NCBI GenBank assembly: GCA_965221185.1
Contig: OZ244866.1
Coordinates: 1,922,001-1,986,000, forward strand
Source: Aldehydirespirator sp965221185
GTDB lineage: Bacteria; Actinomycetota; Acidimicrobiia; Acidimicrobiales; Aldehydirespiratoraceae
Length of the DNA: 64,000 nucleotides
Direction of reading: 5' to 3'
Shown: piece after piece, positions 7,666 through 16,405 of the stretch
Numbering within the stretch: position 1 is the first letter of the stretch
Layout: every line of letters begins with the position of its first letter
Translations under genes and position numbers: made by a program
Notes under the pieces: generated by a model
What the model was told of the DNA's origin: nothing
Seen by the model: the letters and a program-made list of their open reading frames with translations, nothing else
The model's database searches: none

Positions 7666-9438
7666 ATGACGGTGTTCTCAAAGGTGCTCGTAGCCAACCG
7701 GGGTGAGATCGCCGTCCGGGTGATCCGAGCCTGCCGCGAGATGGGCGTTGCCACCGCGGCCGTTTACTCCGACGAGGACCGAGGCGCAATGCATGTGCGG
7801 CTCGCGGACGAGGCCTTCGCGCTGGGCGGCTCGGCCGCGGCTGACAGCTACCTGCGAACCGACGCCATCATCGCCGCAGTCGAGCGCAGCGGTGCCGATG
7901 CCGTGCACCCCGGCTACGGGTTCTTCAGCGAGAACGCTGACTTCGCCCGGGCCGTGACCGCTCGCGGCGTCGCGTTCATTGGGCCGCCGCCCGCCGCGAT
8001 CGAGGTCATGGGCGACAAGATCTCGGCCCGCGAGGCGGCCTTGCGGGCCGGAGTGGAGCCGGTCCCGGGCACCACCGAGCCCATAATCGATCCCGCCCAG
8101 ATCGAGGCCTTCGGCGCGGCCCACGGCTGGCCGGTGGCCGTCAAAGCTGCCTACGGCGGTGGCGGCAGAGGCATGAAGGTGGTGGCGTCGGCCGGGGAGG
8201 CCCCCGCCGCGGTCGAGTCGGCCCGGCGGGAGGCTCTCGCCTACTTCGGGCGCGACGAGCTGTACATGGAGCGCTACTTCCACGAGGCCCGCCACGTCGA
8301 AGTGCAGGTGCTGGCCGACGCCCACGGCAACTGCGTGCATCTCGGGACCCGGGACTGCTCGGCCCAGCGCCGGCACCAGAAGCTCGTGGAGGAGGCGCCC
8401 GCACCCCGCATCGACGCTGCCGTGCTGTCGGCGATGGGCGATGCGGCCGTCGCGGTGGCCGTGGGATGCGGGTACACCAATGCCGGCACCGTCGAGTTCC
8501 TCTACTCCGGCGGCGAGTTCTACTACCTGGAGATGAACACGAGGCTGCAGGTCGAGCATCCCGTCACTGAAATGGTGACCGGCATCGACCTGGTGGAGCA
8601 GCAGCTTCGGATCGCGGCCGGCGAGCAGATGGAGTTCTCGCAGCAGGACATCGCCACCTCCGGCTGCTCCATCGAAGTGCGGGTCAACGCCGAAGATCCT
8701 GCCGGGGGCGCCTTCCTCCCCTGCCCGGGGCCGATCACCGGCCTGCGTCCCGCCCAGGGATTCGGCACCCGCTGGGACGGCGGCTACGAGGCCGGAGACA
8801 GGATCAGCCCGTACTACGACAACCTCATCGGGAAGCTCGTCGTCTGGGGCCACGACCGCGACGCCGCCATTGCGCGATGCCTGCGCTCGCTGTCGGAGAC
8901 GCAGGTTGCCGGAGTGGCCACGACGATCCCGGCCGCGCGGGCCATCCTCGCCCACCCGGACTTCGCGGCCGCGACCCACTCCACGCGGTGGGTGGAGGAA
9001 CGGCTCGACCTCTCGGCCCTCGGCGATCAGCGGCCCGGCATCGGAGACGCCGATGCCGCCGACGACGACAGCAGACCCGGCGTGCGTCACACGGTCGAAG
9101 TGGAGGTCGAGGGCAAGCGCTTCAGCGTGGCCCTGTGGGCGCCGGACGCAGCCGATGGCGACGATGCCACCAGGCCGGGCGCGACCCGGCGCCGGTCCCG
9201 GAGGCCGTCGGGTCTGGGCACGGGCTCGGCCGAGGTCACCGTCCCGATGCAGGGCACGATCGTCAAGCTCCTGGTGCAGGTGGGCGACGAGGTTGAGGCA
9301 GGCGAGCCGGTGGCCGTGCTCGAGGCCATGAAGATGGAGAACAACATCGCGGCCGGCCGTTCCGGCACCGTCACCGAGATCCGGGTGGAGGTGGGGGACT
9401 CGGTGGGAGGCGGAGACACCATCGCTGTCATCGGCTGA
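7666..9438 (+). CDS. Acetyl-/propionyl-CoA carboxylase alpha subunit (biotin carboxylase + BCCP)
   Basis: A 590-residue fusion of biotin carboxylase (residues 1 to about 450) and biotin carboxyl carrier domain (last 75 residues). It carboxylates its own biotin with ATP and bicarbonate for transfer to acyl-CoA by a beta subunit not encoded here. Visible are KVLVANRGEIAVRVIRACRE, HPGYGFFSENADFA, the ATP-grasp glycine loop AAYGGGGRGMKVV, GTVEFLY, EMNTRLQVEHPVTE and the biotin site EAMKMEN with target Lys556. ATG 7666 is chosen because it immediately precedes the conserved strand. The AccA3/PccA subtype is not decidable from sequence alone. Confidence 0.94.
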   Translation: MTVFSKVLVANRGEIAVRVIRACREMGVATAAVYSDEDRGAMHVRLADEAFALGGSAAADSYLRTDAIIAAVERSGADAVHPGYGFFSENADFARAVTARGVAFIGPPPAAIEVMGDKISAREAALRAGVEPVPGTTEPIIDPAQIEAFGAAHGWPVAVKAAYGGGGRGMKVVASAGEAPAAVESARREALAYFGRDELYMERYFHEARHVEVQVLADAHGNCVHLGTRDCSAQRRHQKLVEEAPAPRIDAAVLSAMGDAAVAVAVGCGYTNAGTVEFLYSGGEFYYLEMNTRLQVEHPVTEMVTGIDLVEQQLRIAAGEQMEFSQQDIATSGCSIEVRVNAEDPAGGAFLPCPGPITGLRPAQGFGTRWDGGYEAGDRISPYYDNLIGKLVVWGHDRDAAIARCLRSLSETQVAGVATTIPAARAILAHPDFAAATHSTRWVEERLDLSALGDQRPGIGDADAADDDSRPGVRHTVEVEVEGKRFSVALWAPDAADGDDATRPGATRRRSRRPSGLGTGSAEVTVPMQGTIVKLLVQVGDEVEAGEPVAVLEAMKMENNIAAGRSGTVTEIRVEVGDSVGGGDTIAVIG

Positions 9439-10965
9439 ATGGACGCCGCCGGCCCTCGCCCACTGAGACGGCACGCGGCGCTGTGGACGGTCGCGATCGC
9501 CGCGGCCGCGGCCGGTACGGCCCTGCGCTTCGTGGCGCCGTCACCGATGTGGCTCGACGAGGTGCTGTCGGTGAACATCGCCTCGCTGTCGGTCGGCGAC
9601 GCGGTGCAGGCGCTGCGACACGACGGCCATCCCCTCCTGTACTACGCGGTGCTCGGCGTCTGGCTCGACGGCTTCGGGGACTCCGATCTGGCGGCCCGCT
9701 CGCTGTCGGGGTTGTTCTCACTGGCCGCAGCCGCGGCGATCTGGGCCGCGGCCCGCCACAGGCTGGGCGCGGAGGCGGCCCGCTACGCGGCCGTGCTCGC
9801 CCTCACGTCGCCCTTCCTGGTCCGCTACGGCAGCGAGGCCCGCATGTACGCGCTGGTTGTGCTGCTGGCCGCCGCGGGCTGGCTGCTCACGGAGTTGGCC
9901 GTCGAACGGCGCAGCCTGGTGCGCCTGGCCGCGCTGGCGGCGATGGTGGCCGCCGGACTGCACACCCACTACTGGATGATCTGGCTGGCCGCGGCCGCCT
10001 CGGCGGTGCTGGCCGTGCGATGGCTGCGGGCGCCCGCGTCCCGGCCCGCGCTGGCCCCGGTGCTGGCCGCCTACGGCTGCGGCTGGATCGGGTTCGCGCC
10101 CTGGTTGCCGGTCCTCGTCGAGCAGTTCGCCCACACCGGGACCCCGTGGGCGAAGTGGGCCCGCCCCGCCGAGGTGGCGGTGGAGTCGATCGAGGCGCTG
10201 GGCGGCGGCACGCGCTTCGAGCCGGTGCTGCTCGGCATGGCGTTGTCCGGTGCCGCGGTGCTGGGAGCCACCCTCGTTCGCACCGGTGGAGACGGAGTCG
10301 AGCTGGGATGGCCGGGCCGGCACCGGGGGGCGCCGCTGGCGGCCGTGGCCGCGCTGACGCTGGCAGGCGGCGGGCTGGCCGCGATGGCTCTGGGCAGCGC
10401 GTTCGAGGCCCGCTACACCGCGGTGGTGGTCCCGCTGCTGCTGGCTCTGGCCGGGCGCGGGCTGGCCGGTCTGCCCCGATGGGCGGCGCCCGCCGCGCTG
10501 GCCGCGCTGGCAGTGTTCGGGGTGGCGGTCAGCGTCGACGAGGCTCGCCGGGACCGGACCCAGGGCGCGGAAGTTGCTGACGCGATAGACGCCGGAGCCC
10601 GAGAGGGCGACATTGTGGTCGCCTGTCCCGACCAGCTCGCCCCGGCCGTGCTGAGGTACCTGGATGCCCCCCTTACGGTGCTCACCCACCCGCCCACGTC
10701 CGATCCCCGCTTCGTCGACTGGTACGACTACTCCGAGCGGATCGCGGCGGCCTCAGCGGGCTCCACCGCAGCTGCGGCCGCCGCCGGAGTCGGGCCCACC
10801 GGCGCGGTCTGGCTGGTCACCGCTCCCGGCTACCGGGGATTCGAGACGAGCTGCGACAGCCTCGCGGCGACGCTGCGCCAGGGCCGCAAGGCCGAAAGGA
10901 TGGTGGCCGCCCGGCCCACCTATGAGCACATGGTGCTGGTACGCCTCGCGGCGGCCGAACCGTGA
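9439..10965 (+). CDS. GT39-like polytopic mannosyltransferase family protein
   Basis: A 508-residue integral membrane protein. Near the N-terminus it has SPMWLDEVLSVNIASL, the acidic first-loop motif (DE) of GT-C enzymes that use polyprenyl-phosphate sugars, followed by HDGHPLLYYAVLGVW and many hydrophobic alanine/leucine helices. The last 150 residues form a soluble extracytoplasmic domain. It starts on the base after the carboxylase stop (TGAATG) and its own stop overlaps the next start (GTGA), so it is the first glycosylation gene of a five-gene rightward run. Substrate unknown. Confidence 0.75.
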   Translation: MDAAGPRPLRRHAALWTVAIAAAAAGTALRFVAPSPMWLDEVLSVNIASLSVGDAVQALRHDGHPLLYYAVLGVWLDGFGDSDLAARSLSGLFSLAAAAAIWAAARHRLGAEAARYAAVLALTSPFLVRYGSEARMYALVVLLAAAGWLLTELAVERRSLVRLAALAAMVAAGLHTHYWMIWLAAAASAVLAVRWLRAPASRPALAPVLAAYGCGWIGFAPWLPVLVEQFAHTGTPWAKWARPAEVAVESIEALGGGTRFEPVLLGMALSGAAVLGATLVRTGGDGVELGWPGRHRGAPLAAVAALTLAGGGLAAMALGSAFEARYTAVVVPLLLALAGRGLAGLPRWAAPAALAALAVFGVAVSVDEARRDRTQGAEVADAIDAGAREGDIVVACPDQLAPAVLRYLDAPLTVLTHPPTSDPRFVDWYDYSERIAAASAGSTAAAAAAGVGPTGAVWLVTAPGYRGFETSCDSLAATLRQGRKAERMVAARPTYEHMVLVRLAAAEP

Positions 10966-12047
10966 GACCCGCGAGCCCGGCCCTGCGGGTGGCGCTGGCC
11001 GCGTGGGCTGAGGCCCGCATCTACGTCGGGGCGGCCTACATCATCACGACCGCGGTGGTCAACCGGCTGGAGCCGCCCCCGGACTTCACGCCAGTGTCGG
11101 ACGGGCTCCTGGCGTGGGACGGTCGCTGGTACGAGGCCATAGCCGTCGGCGGCTACGGCGATGCCGCCGATCCGGGCCTGCGCTTCTTCCCTCTGTGGCC
11201 GATGCTCGGGCGGGTCGCGTCCTGGATGCCGGGCCTCAGCGCCGGCGTCGCGCTGGTGATCGCGGCCAATCTCGCCGCGCTGGTCGCCGGTGTTCTCCTG
11301 CACCGGCTGGTCGTCGACGAGACGGGCGACCGGCGCCTCGCCCGGCGGGCGGTGAGGCTGCTGGCGCTGGCGCCTCCCTCCTTTGCACTCGTGTTCGCCT
11401 ACTCCGAGGCCCTGTATCTGACCCTGGCTGTCGCGGTGTTCCTGCTGGCCGGCCGCCAGCGCTGGTGGTCCACCGCGGCCGTCGGCTACCTGGCCGGCCT
11501 CACCAGGCCGGTGGGCGTGCTCCTGGCGCTGCCGGTCGCGTACATGGCCTGGCAGGACCGGTCCCGGCACGGCTTGGGCGCCGCCGCGGCGGCGATTGCA
11601 CCGGTGGCGGGAGCGGCCACATTCCTGCTCTGGGCGCAGGCCTCGCTCGGTGACGCCTCCGCCCCGCTCGACCGGCAGAGGCAATTGCGGGGCGACCTCG
11701 TCGAGCCCGTCACCCGGGTCGTGCGAGGAGCCTGGCGGGGCGCCCACGGCGACACCGGCGAGCTGTTGCATTTCCTGGCCGCGGCCGCGCTGGTCGCGCT
11801 GGCCGTGGCGGCTGCCCGGAGGCTGAGCCGCCCCATGGCTCTGTATGCGGTGGCCAGCCTGGTGCTGCTGCTGGCCGCCGAGAACCTCAACAGCCTCGAG
11901 CGCTACGCCCTGAGCGCCTTCCCGCTGGTGATCGCGGCCGCGTTGGTGAGCCGCCATCGGCGACTGGACCGCTGGATTGTCGGTGCTGCCGGCGCGGGCA
12001 TGGTGTGCCTGACGACCCTCGCCTTCCACGGCGTGTACGTGCCGTAA
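10962..12047 (+). CDS. PIG-V-like membrane mannosyltransferase
   Basis: A 361-residue polytopic membrane protein starting at GTG 10962, overlapping the previous stop. The segment LLAWDGRWYEAIAVGGY is the typical first extracytoplasmic loop of PIG-V/GT-C-like bacterial mannosyltransferases (W-D-x-x-W/H-Y), followed by LRFFPLWPMLGRV and FAYSEALYLTLAVAVFLLA. These match the bacterial mannosyltransferase (PIG-V) group that extends glycans using lipid-phosphate mannose. It is next to a DPM1-like gene that could supply that donor. Function is by family resemblance. Confidence 0.72.
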   Translation: MRPASPALRVALAAWAEARIYVGAAYIITTAVVNRLEPPPDFTPVSDGLLAWDGRWYEAIAVGGYGDAADPGLRFFPLWPMLGRVASWMPGLSAGVALVIAANLAALVAGVLLHRLVVDETGDRRLARRAVRLLALAPPSFALVFAYSEALYLTLAVAVFLLAGRQRWWSTAAVGYLAGLTRPVGVLLALPVAYMAWQDRSRHGLGAAAAAIAPVAGAATFLLWAQASLGDASAPLDRQRQLRGDLVEPVTRVVRGAWRGAHGDTGELLHFLAAAALVALAVAAARRLSRPMALYAVASLVLLLAAENLNSLERYALSAFPLVIAAALVSRHRRLDRWIVGAAGAGMVCLTTLAFHGVYVP

Positions 12048-12085
12048 CTCTCTTACCGGATAGCCGGCCGCGTAGGATCGCGTCC

Positions 12086-13042
12086 GTGTCCGCAAATCCG
12101 GCTGGTATCGAGGGCCCCGACCTCGACGTGAGCGTGGTGCTGCCGGTCTACAACGAGTCGGCCCATCTCGGTGCAGAGCTCGACCGCATCGCCGCGGCTC
12201 TGGAAGCCTCCCAGTACTCGTGGGAGATCGTGGTGGTCGACGACGGCTCCACCGACGGCTCCGGCCGCGGCGCGCTCGGCTGCGACGGGGTGCGCCTGCT
12301 GCGCTCGGCCCGCAACCGCGGCTCGGGCTCGGCCCGGCGGATCGGGACGCTGGCGGCCAGGGGCCGGGTGGTGGTGTGGACCGACGCCGACATGACCTAT
12401 CCCAACCACCAGATACCGGACCTGGTGGACCGGCTGGGCGACGCCGACCAGGTGGTGGGGGCCCGCACCACCGAGCAGGGCACGCTCAAGGCCCTGAGGG
12501 TCCCGGCCAAGTGGGCCATCCGCCGGCTGGCGTCGTATCTCACCCGGACCCGCATCCCGGACCTCAACTCGGGATTCCGGGCCATGCGCCGCGACGTGGC
12601 CGAGCAGTTCGTCGGCCAACTCCCCGACGGCTTCTCGTGCGTCACCACCCTCACGATGTCGTACTTGATGAACGGCTACAGCGTCCGCTACACGCCCATC
12701 GAGTACCGGCCTCGAGCGGGACGCTCCAAGTTCCACTGGTGGGCGGACACCCGGCGCTATGTGCTGCAGGTGATCCGGATGATGCTGTCGCACGATCCCC
12801 TGCGAGTGTTCATGCCTGTGGCCGCGATCCTGGTCGCGGCCTTCGTGGCCAAGCTCGGCTACGACCTCGCGGGCAAGGACCTGCGGGTCGCGACCAACAC
12901 GCTGCTGCTGGGCTTCGCGGCCATCCAGACGCTGGCCATCGGGCTCCTGGCCGACTTGGTGGTGCGGGTGTCGCGGCCCGGCCGCCTGCACCTGCCCGCC
13001 GACGTCACCGAGGTCGCAGAGCACGCCGAGGCGCAGCAGTGA
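12086..13042 (+). CDS. GT2 glycosyltransferase, dolichol-phosphate mannose synthase-like
   Basis: A 318-residue GT-A enzyme from GTG 12086; the in-frame open region upstream lacks family sequence. The catalytic domain begins VSVVLPVYNESAHLGAELD, has VVVDDGSTDGSG and the metal-binding VVVWTDADMTYPN (DAD), then NSGFRAMRRDVAEQF and FHWWADTRRYVLQVIRMM typical of polyprenyl-phosphate mannosyltransferases. Two C-terminal membrane helices follow (FMPVAAILVAAFVAKLGY and LLLGFAAIQTLAIGLLADLVV). It likely makes polyprenyl-phosphate-sugar for the two GT-C proteins just upstream. Confidence 0.85.
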   Translation: MSANPAGIEGPDLDVSVVLPVYNESAHLGAELDRIAAALEASQYSWEIVVVDDGSTDGSGRGALGCDGVRLLRSARNRGSGSARRIGTLAARGRVVVWTDADMTYPNHQIPDLVDRLGDADQVVGARTTEQGTLKALRVPAKWAIRRLASYLTRTRIPDLNSGFRAMRRDVAEQFVGQLPDGFSCVTTLTMSYLMNGYSVRYTPIEYRPRAGRSKFHWWADTRRYVLQVIRMMLSHDPLRVFMPVAAILVAAFVAKLGYDLAGKDLRVATNTLLLGFAAIQTLAIGLLADLVVRVSRPGRLHLPADVTEVAEHAEAQQ

Positions 13043-13046
13043 GCGC

Positions 13047-14147
13047 GTGAGGCTGGCCGTCGACGCCACGGCGCTGCTGCTGCCGCGCACGGGGATCGGC
13101 GTGTTCACCACCGAGGTGCTCCGGGCTCTGGCCGCGCGGCCCGAGATCCGGGTGTCGGCATTCAACGCTAGCTGGAGGGGCAGGGGTCGGGGCTGGCTGC
13201 ACGCCGATGTTGCGGACGAGGTACACGAGGTTCCGGGCCGGATACCCACGGGCAGAGTCAGGTGGCTCTGGGACATCCTGTCGGTACCCCGTCTGGAATG
13301 GTTCGCCGGAAAGGCCGATGTCGTGCACGGGCCGAACTACCGGGTGCCGCCCACGTCGCGGGCCGCGGCGGTGGTGTCGGTGCACGACGTCAGCTTCGAG
13401 CGCGGCCCGCCGATCTGCGGCCGCGGCGGCCGCGCCCACCAGCGGTCGGTTCGGGCCGCTGTGCGAGCGGGCGCCTGGATCCACACCGACTCCGAGTACG
13501 TGGCCGCAGAGATCCGCGACATCTACCGGATCGAGCCTCACCGGGTAGTGGCCGTGCCCTTGGGTGTGCGTCTTCCGCCGGCAGGCCCGCATCCCGCACC
13601 CGGGCCGCCCTATGTGCTCGCGCTGGGCACCGCGGACCGGCGCAAGGGCCTCACCACGCTGGTGGCGGCCTTCGACTCGCTGGCGGCCACCCACCGCGAT
13701 CTGCGGCTCATCCACGCCGGTCCGCACGGAGACGCCTCCGACGACCTGGCCGACGCCATCGGCGGCAGCCCCCACCGCGATCGCATCCTGCGCCTGGGCT
13801 GGGTCGACGACGGCGCCCGCACCGCTCTCATCGAGCAGGCCGCGGCCGTCGCCTACCCGTCGCTGTACGAGGGCTTCGGTCTGGTCCCGCTGGAGGCCAT
13901 GGCCGCGGGCCGGCCGGTGGTCACCGCCCCGGTGTCGGCCATCCCGGAGGTGTCGGGCGACGCTGCGGTATACGCCGCCGCGGGAGACGCCGACGCGCTC
14001 GCCGACGGGCTTCAGCGGGTCCTGACCGACACGTCGCTGGCCGCGGCCCTAGCGGCCCGGGGACGGGCCAGGGCCGCCGGATACACCTGGGAGCGAACCG
14101 CGGACGGCCTCATCGACCTGTATCGCCGAGCAGTCGGCGCGGTCTGA
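13047..14147 (+). CDS. Glycosyltransferase family 4
   Basis: A 366-residue GT4 protein from GTG 13047, four bases after the previous stop. It opens with VDATALLLPRTGIGVFTTEVL, the G-I-G donor-site loop, has VHDVSFERGPP, LGTADRRKGLTTLV (phosphate-binding loop) and YPSLYEGFGLVPLEAMAAG with the conserved EGFG...E. It is typical of mannosyl/rhamnosyl GT4 enzymes in surface glycan clusters. It ends the rightward GT run that began at 9439. Confidence 0.88.
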   Translation: MRLAVDATALLLPRTGIGVFTTEVLRALAARPEIRVSAFNASWRGRGRGWLHADVADEVHEVPGRIPTGRVRWLWDILSVPRLEWFAGKADVVHGPNYRVPPTSRAAAVVSVHDVSFERGPPICGRGGRAHQRSVRAAVRAGAWIHTDSEYVAAEIRDIYRIEPHRVVAVPLGVRLPPAGPHPAPGPPYVLALGTADRRKGLTTLVAAFDSLAATHRDLRLIHAGPHGDASDDLADAIGGSPHRDRILRLGWVDDGARTALIEQAAAVAYPSLYEGFGLVPLEAMAAGRPVVTAPVSAIPEVSGDAAVYAAAGDADALADGLQRVLTDTSLAAALAARGRARAAGYTWERTADGLIDLYRRAVGAV

Positions 14148-14154
14148 GTCCGGA

Positions 14155-14654
14155 GGCCGAGCGGATAGGCCGCGGTGCGTCTTGGGAACTCGACCGGGCC
14201 CGGTAGCCGGGGTTGAACTGGACGCAGCCGTCGACGCTGCGTAGCCACGGGTAAAGCTCGGTAGGGCGCCGGGCCATGATGGCCAGCTGGTTGCACTGGC
14301 GCTTGGAGACCGCACAGATCGCGGCCAACGCAGGCCGGGCCAGGCGTCCCGCCCACCGCCGCCGCGCTCCGGTGGCCTCATCGGTGGGCAGGCGGACACG
14401 AACACCCAGTCGAAGGAGCGGTCCTCGAAGGTCAGCGACTGGGCGTCCTGGTGGGACCACACCGCCTCGGGCACGAGCGGGGAGAACGACTCGTCCAGGT
14501 TGGAAACGACCACGTCGCTGAAGCCCAACCCGGCCAGCAATTCCCAGTCGTCGGTGCCGGCGCACACCGCCAGCAGCCGGGTGTCGGCCCGAAGGCCCAG
14601 ACTCTGCAGGGTCGCAGTGGTGAACTCGCGGTCCATGGTCGGTCTCGGCTTCAT
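14155..14654 (-). pseudogene. Decayed SAM-dependent methyltransferase gene
   Basis: The first 90 codons on the minus strand from ATG 14654 or 14636 read like the start of a class I methyltransferase: MDREFTTATLQSLGL, LLAVCAGTDDWELLAGLG (the SAM-binding strand and loop), VSNLDE, and SLTFEDRSFDWVFVSA, where a core-fold motif such as GLHH would normally follow. After about base 14385 the frame turns into low-complexity Arg/Pro sequence that runs into the tail of the adjacent gene, while another frame encodes CAVSKRQCNQLAIMARRPTE. This looks like a deletion or frameshift remnant between two active genes. Confidence 0.6.
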
Positions 14655-14673
14655 CCTATGATCCACAGCGACT

Positions 14674-15516
14674 ATGGCGGTTAACCACCCCGGCCTCCGT
14701 CCCGCCTTGAGGCTGTCGCCCGCGGCCCGCACCAGTGCGAGGCTGGTCCGCAGCTTCGCGGAGCGCGAGATCAAGGCGCTCTACAAGCGCAACGTCCTGG
14801 GCTGGTTGTGGTCGCTCCTCAAGCCGTTGACGACGGTGGCCGTCTACAGCCTGGTGTTCGGGGTTATCTACCGGGCCACCGCGCCGGTCACCGCCAACGG
14901 CCGGGCCGAGGTGTTCGCCCTGTACCTGTTCTCTGGGCTCGTGGTGTGGAACGTCTTCTACACGATCGTCAACGGCTCCATGCGCTGGATGGACGGCGTT
15001 AGCGAGCTGCGCAAGAAGATCTACTTCCCGACGGAGACGGCGATCATCGGAGGCGCGGCCGCGACCCTGCTGCAGAGCAGCATGGAGGCCCTGGTGCTCG
15101 TCTTGATCATGGCCGCGCTGGTGAACGCGTCCTGGACGCTGGTCTTCTTGCCGGTGGCCATGGTGCTGGCGGCCATGTTCGCGCTCGGCCTCGGCTTCGC
15201 GGCGTCGGTCCTCAACGCCCGCTACCGCGACATCCAGCATCTGACCACCATCGTGCTGAGCGTCGGGTTCTTCATGGTGCCGATCGTCTACACCCCCGAC
15301 ATCGTTCCCGACAGGGCCTACGGACTGCCCATCGCGCGAATCGTGGAACTGAATCCCCTCAACGCGGTCGTGGCCGTGGCCCGGGACGCGGTCTACTTCC
15401 TGGAGGCGCCCGACCCGCGGGAGCTGGCCACGGCCGCCGCGTGGGCCATTGTGTCGTTCGTCGCAGGCCTGGTCTATTTCCGGCGCCGCTCCATGGCGAT
15501 AAGCGAGGAGCCGTGA
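14674..15516 (+). CDS. ABC-2 type polysaccharide exporter permease (TagG/Wzm-like)
   Basis: A 280-residue permease with six predicted membrane helices. The cytoplasmic start contains SFAEREIKALYKRNVLGWLWSLLKPL, the hallmark of the TagG/RfbA (Wzm) family, then SLVFGVIYRATAP and later GFAASVLNARYRDIQHLTTI with the conserved RYRD turn. It should export a lipid-linked polysaccharide or teichoic-type polymer together with the ATPase whose GTG start overlaps its stop. A second, more distant exporter pair lies at 20708-22374. Confidence 0.92.
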   Translation: MAVNHPGLRPALRLSPAARTSARLVRSFAEREIKALYKRNVLGWLWSLLKPLTTVAVYSLVFGVIYRATAPVTANGRAEVFALYLFSGLVVWNVFYTIVNGSMRWMDGVSELRKKIYFPTETAIIGGAAATLLQSSMEALVLVLIMAALVNASWTLVFLPVAMVLAAMFALGLGFAASVLNARYRDIQHLTTIVLSVGFFMVPIVYTPDIVPDRAYGLPIARIVELNPLNAVVAVARDAVYFLEAPDPRELATAAAWAIVSFVAGLVYFRRRSMAISEEP

Positions 15517-16283
15517 GCGAATCGGCCCGATCCGCGGGGCCGGCCGTCGAGGTGGCCGAGGTGTCGAAGCGTTTCCGGCTGGAGTTGAACCGCCCGACTT
15601 CGATCAAGGAGGCGGTGCTGCGCTTCGGCCGCCGCGACGTCAGGCACCTGTGGGCGCTGCGCGACGTCTCGCTCGCCATCGACAGGGGCTCCTTCTTTGG
15701 CCTCGTCGGGCACAACGGCAGCGGCAAGTCCACCCTGCTGCGGCTCATGGCCGGGATCCACCGCCCCACCAGCGGCCGGATCGCGGCCCAGGGCCGGCTG
15801 TCGGCCCTGCTCGAGCTCGGGTCCGGCTTCCATCCCGAGCTGACCGGGCGTGAGAACGTCTTCCTCAACGGCGCCATGCTCGGGCTCGGCCGGCGCCAGA
15901 TGGCCGCCGCCATGGACGGCATCATCGAATTCAGCGGTGTCGGCGACCAGATCGACGCTCCGGTGAAGATCTACTCCAGCGGTATGTACATGCGCCTCGG
16001 CTTCTCCGTGGCCGTGAACGTGGACCCGGAGATCCTGCTCGTGGACGAGGTCATCGCCGTCGGCGACGAGGAGTTCCAGCACCGGTGCCTGCACCACATG
16101 GAGACCCTCCGCGCCGGGGGCACTACCATCGTGCTGGTCTCGCACGACACCGCGCTGGTGCGCCAGCTCTGCGATCGCGTCGGATGGCTGGACGGCGGAC
16201 TCCTCCGCGCCGCGGGAGATCCCAACGAGGTGGTGGACGCCTACCTACGCCATGTCGCCGGCGGCGGTGATTCTCGGGCCTGA
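15513..16283 (+). CDS. ABC transporter ATP-binding protein of polysaccharide export (TagH/Wzt-like)
   Basis: A 256-residue ATPase, GTG start at 15513 overlapping the permease stop. Walker A is GLVGHNGSGKSTLL, the family signature HPELTGRENVFLNG follows, the ABC signature is IYSSGMYMRLGF, Walker B is ILLVDEVIAVGDEEF, and the switch His is in VLVSHDTALV. The short N-terminal part FRLELNRPTSIKEAVLRF is typical of Wzt/TagH proteins. There is no C-terminal carbohydrate-binding extension, so it is the simple form. Partner of the gene at 14674. Confidence 0.93.
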   Translation: MSESARSAGPAVEVAEVSKRFRLELNRPTSIKEAVLRFGRRDVRHLWALRDVSLAIDRGSFFGLVGHNGSGKSTLLRLMAGIHRPTSGRIAAQGRLSALLELGSGFHPELTGRENVFLNGAMLGLGRRQMAAAMDGIIEFSGVGDQIDAPVKIYSSGMYMRLGFSVAVNVDPEILLVDEVIAVGDEEFQHRCLHHMETLRAGGTTIVLVSHDTALVRQLCDRVGWLDGGLLRAAGDPNEVVDAYLRHVAGGGDSRA

Positions 16284-16405
16284 ACGATCGGCCGCGAACC
16301 CGCGGCGGGTCGCCTCCGGGCACCGGTTTCGGTTTCGCCCGAACCCACCTGTGGGGCGCTAGGCTCCCGCGCCAGCGGGCGGCTGACACGAGACGGTGGT
16401 ATTTG

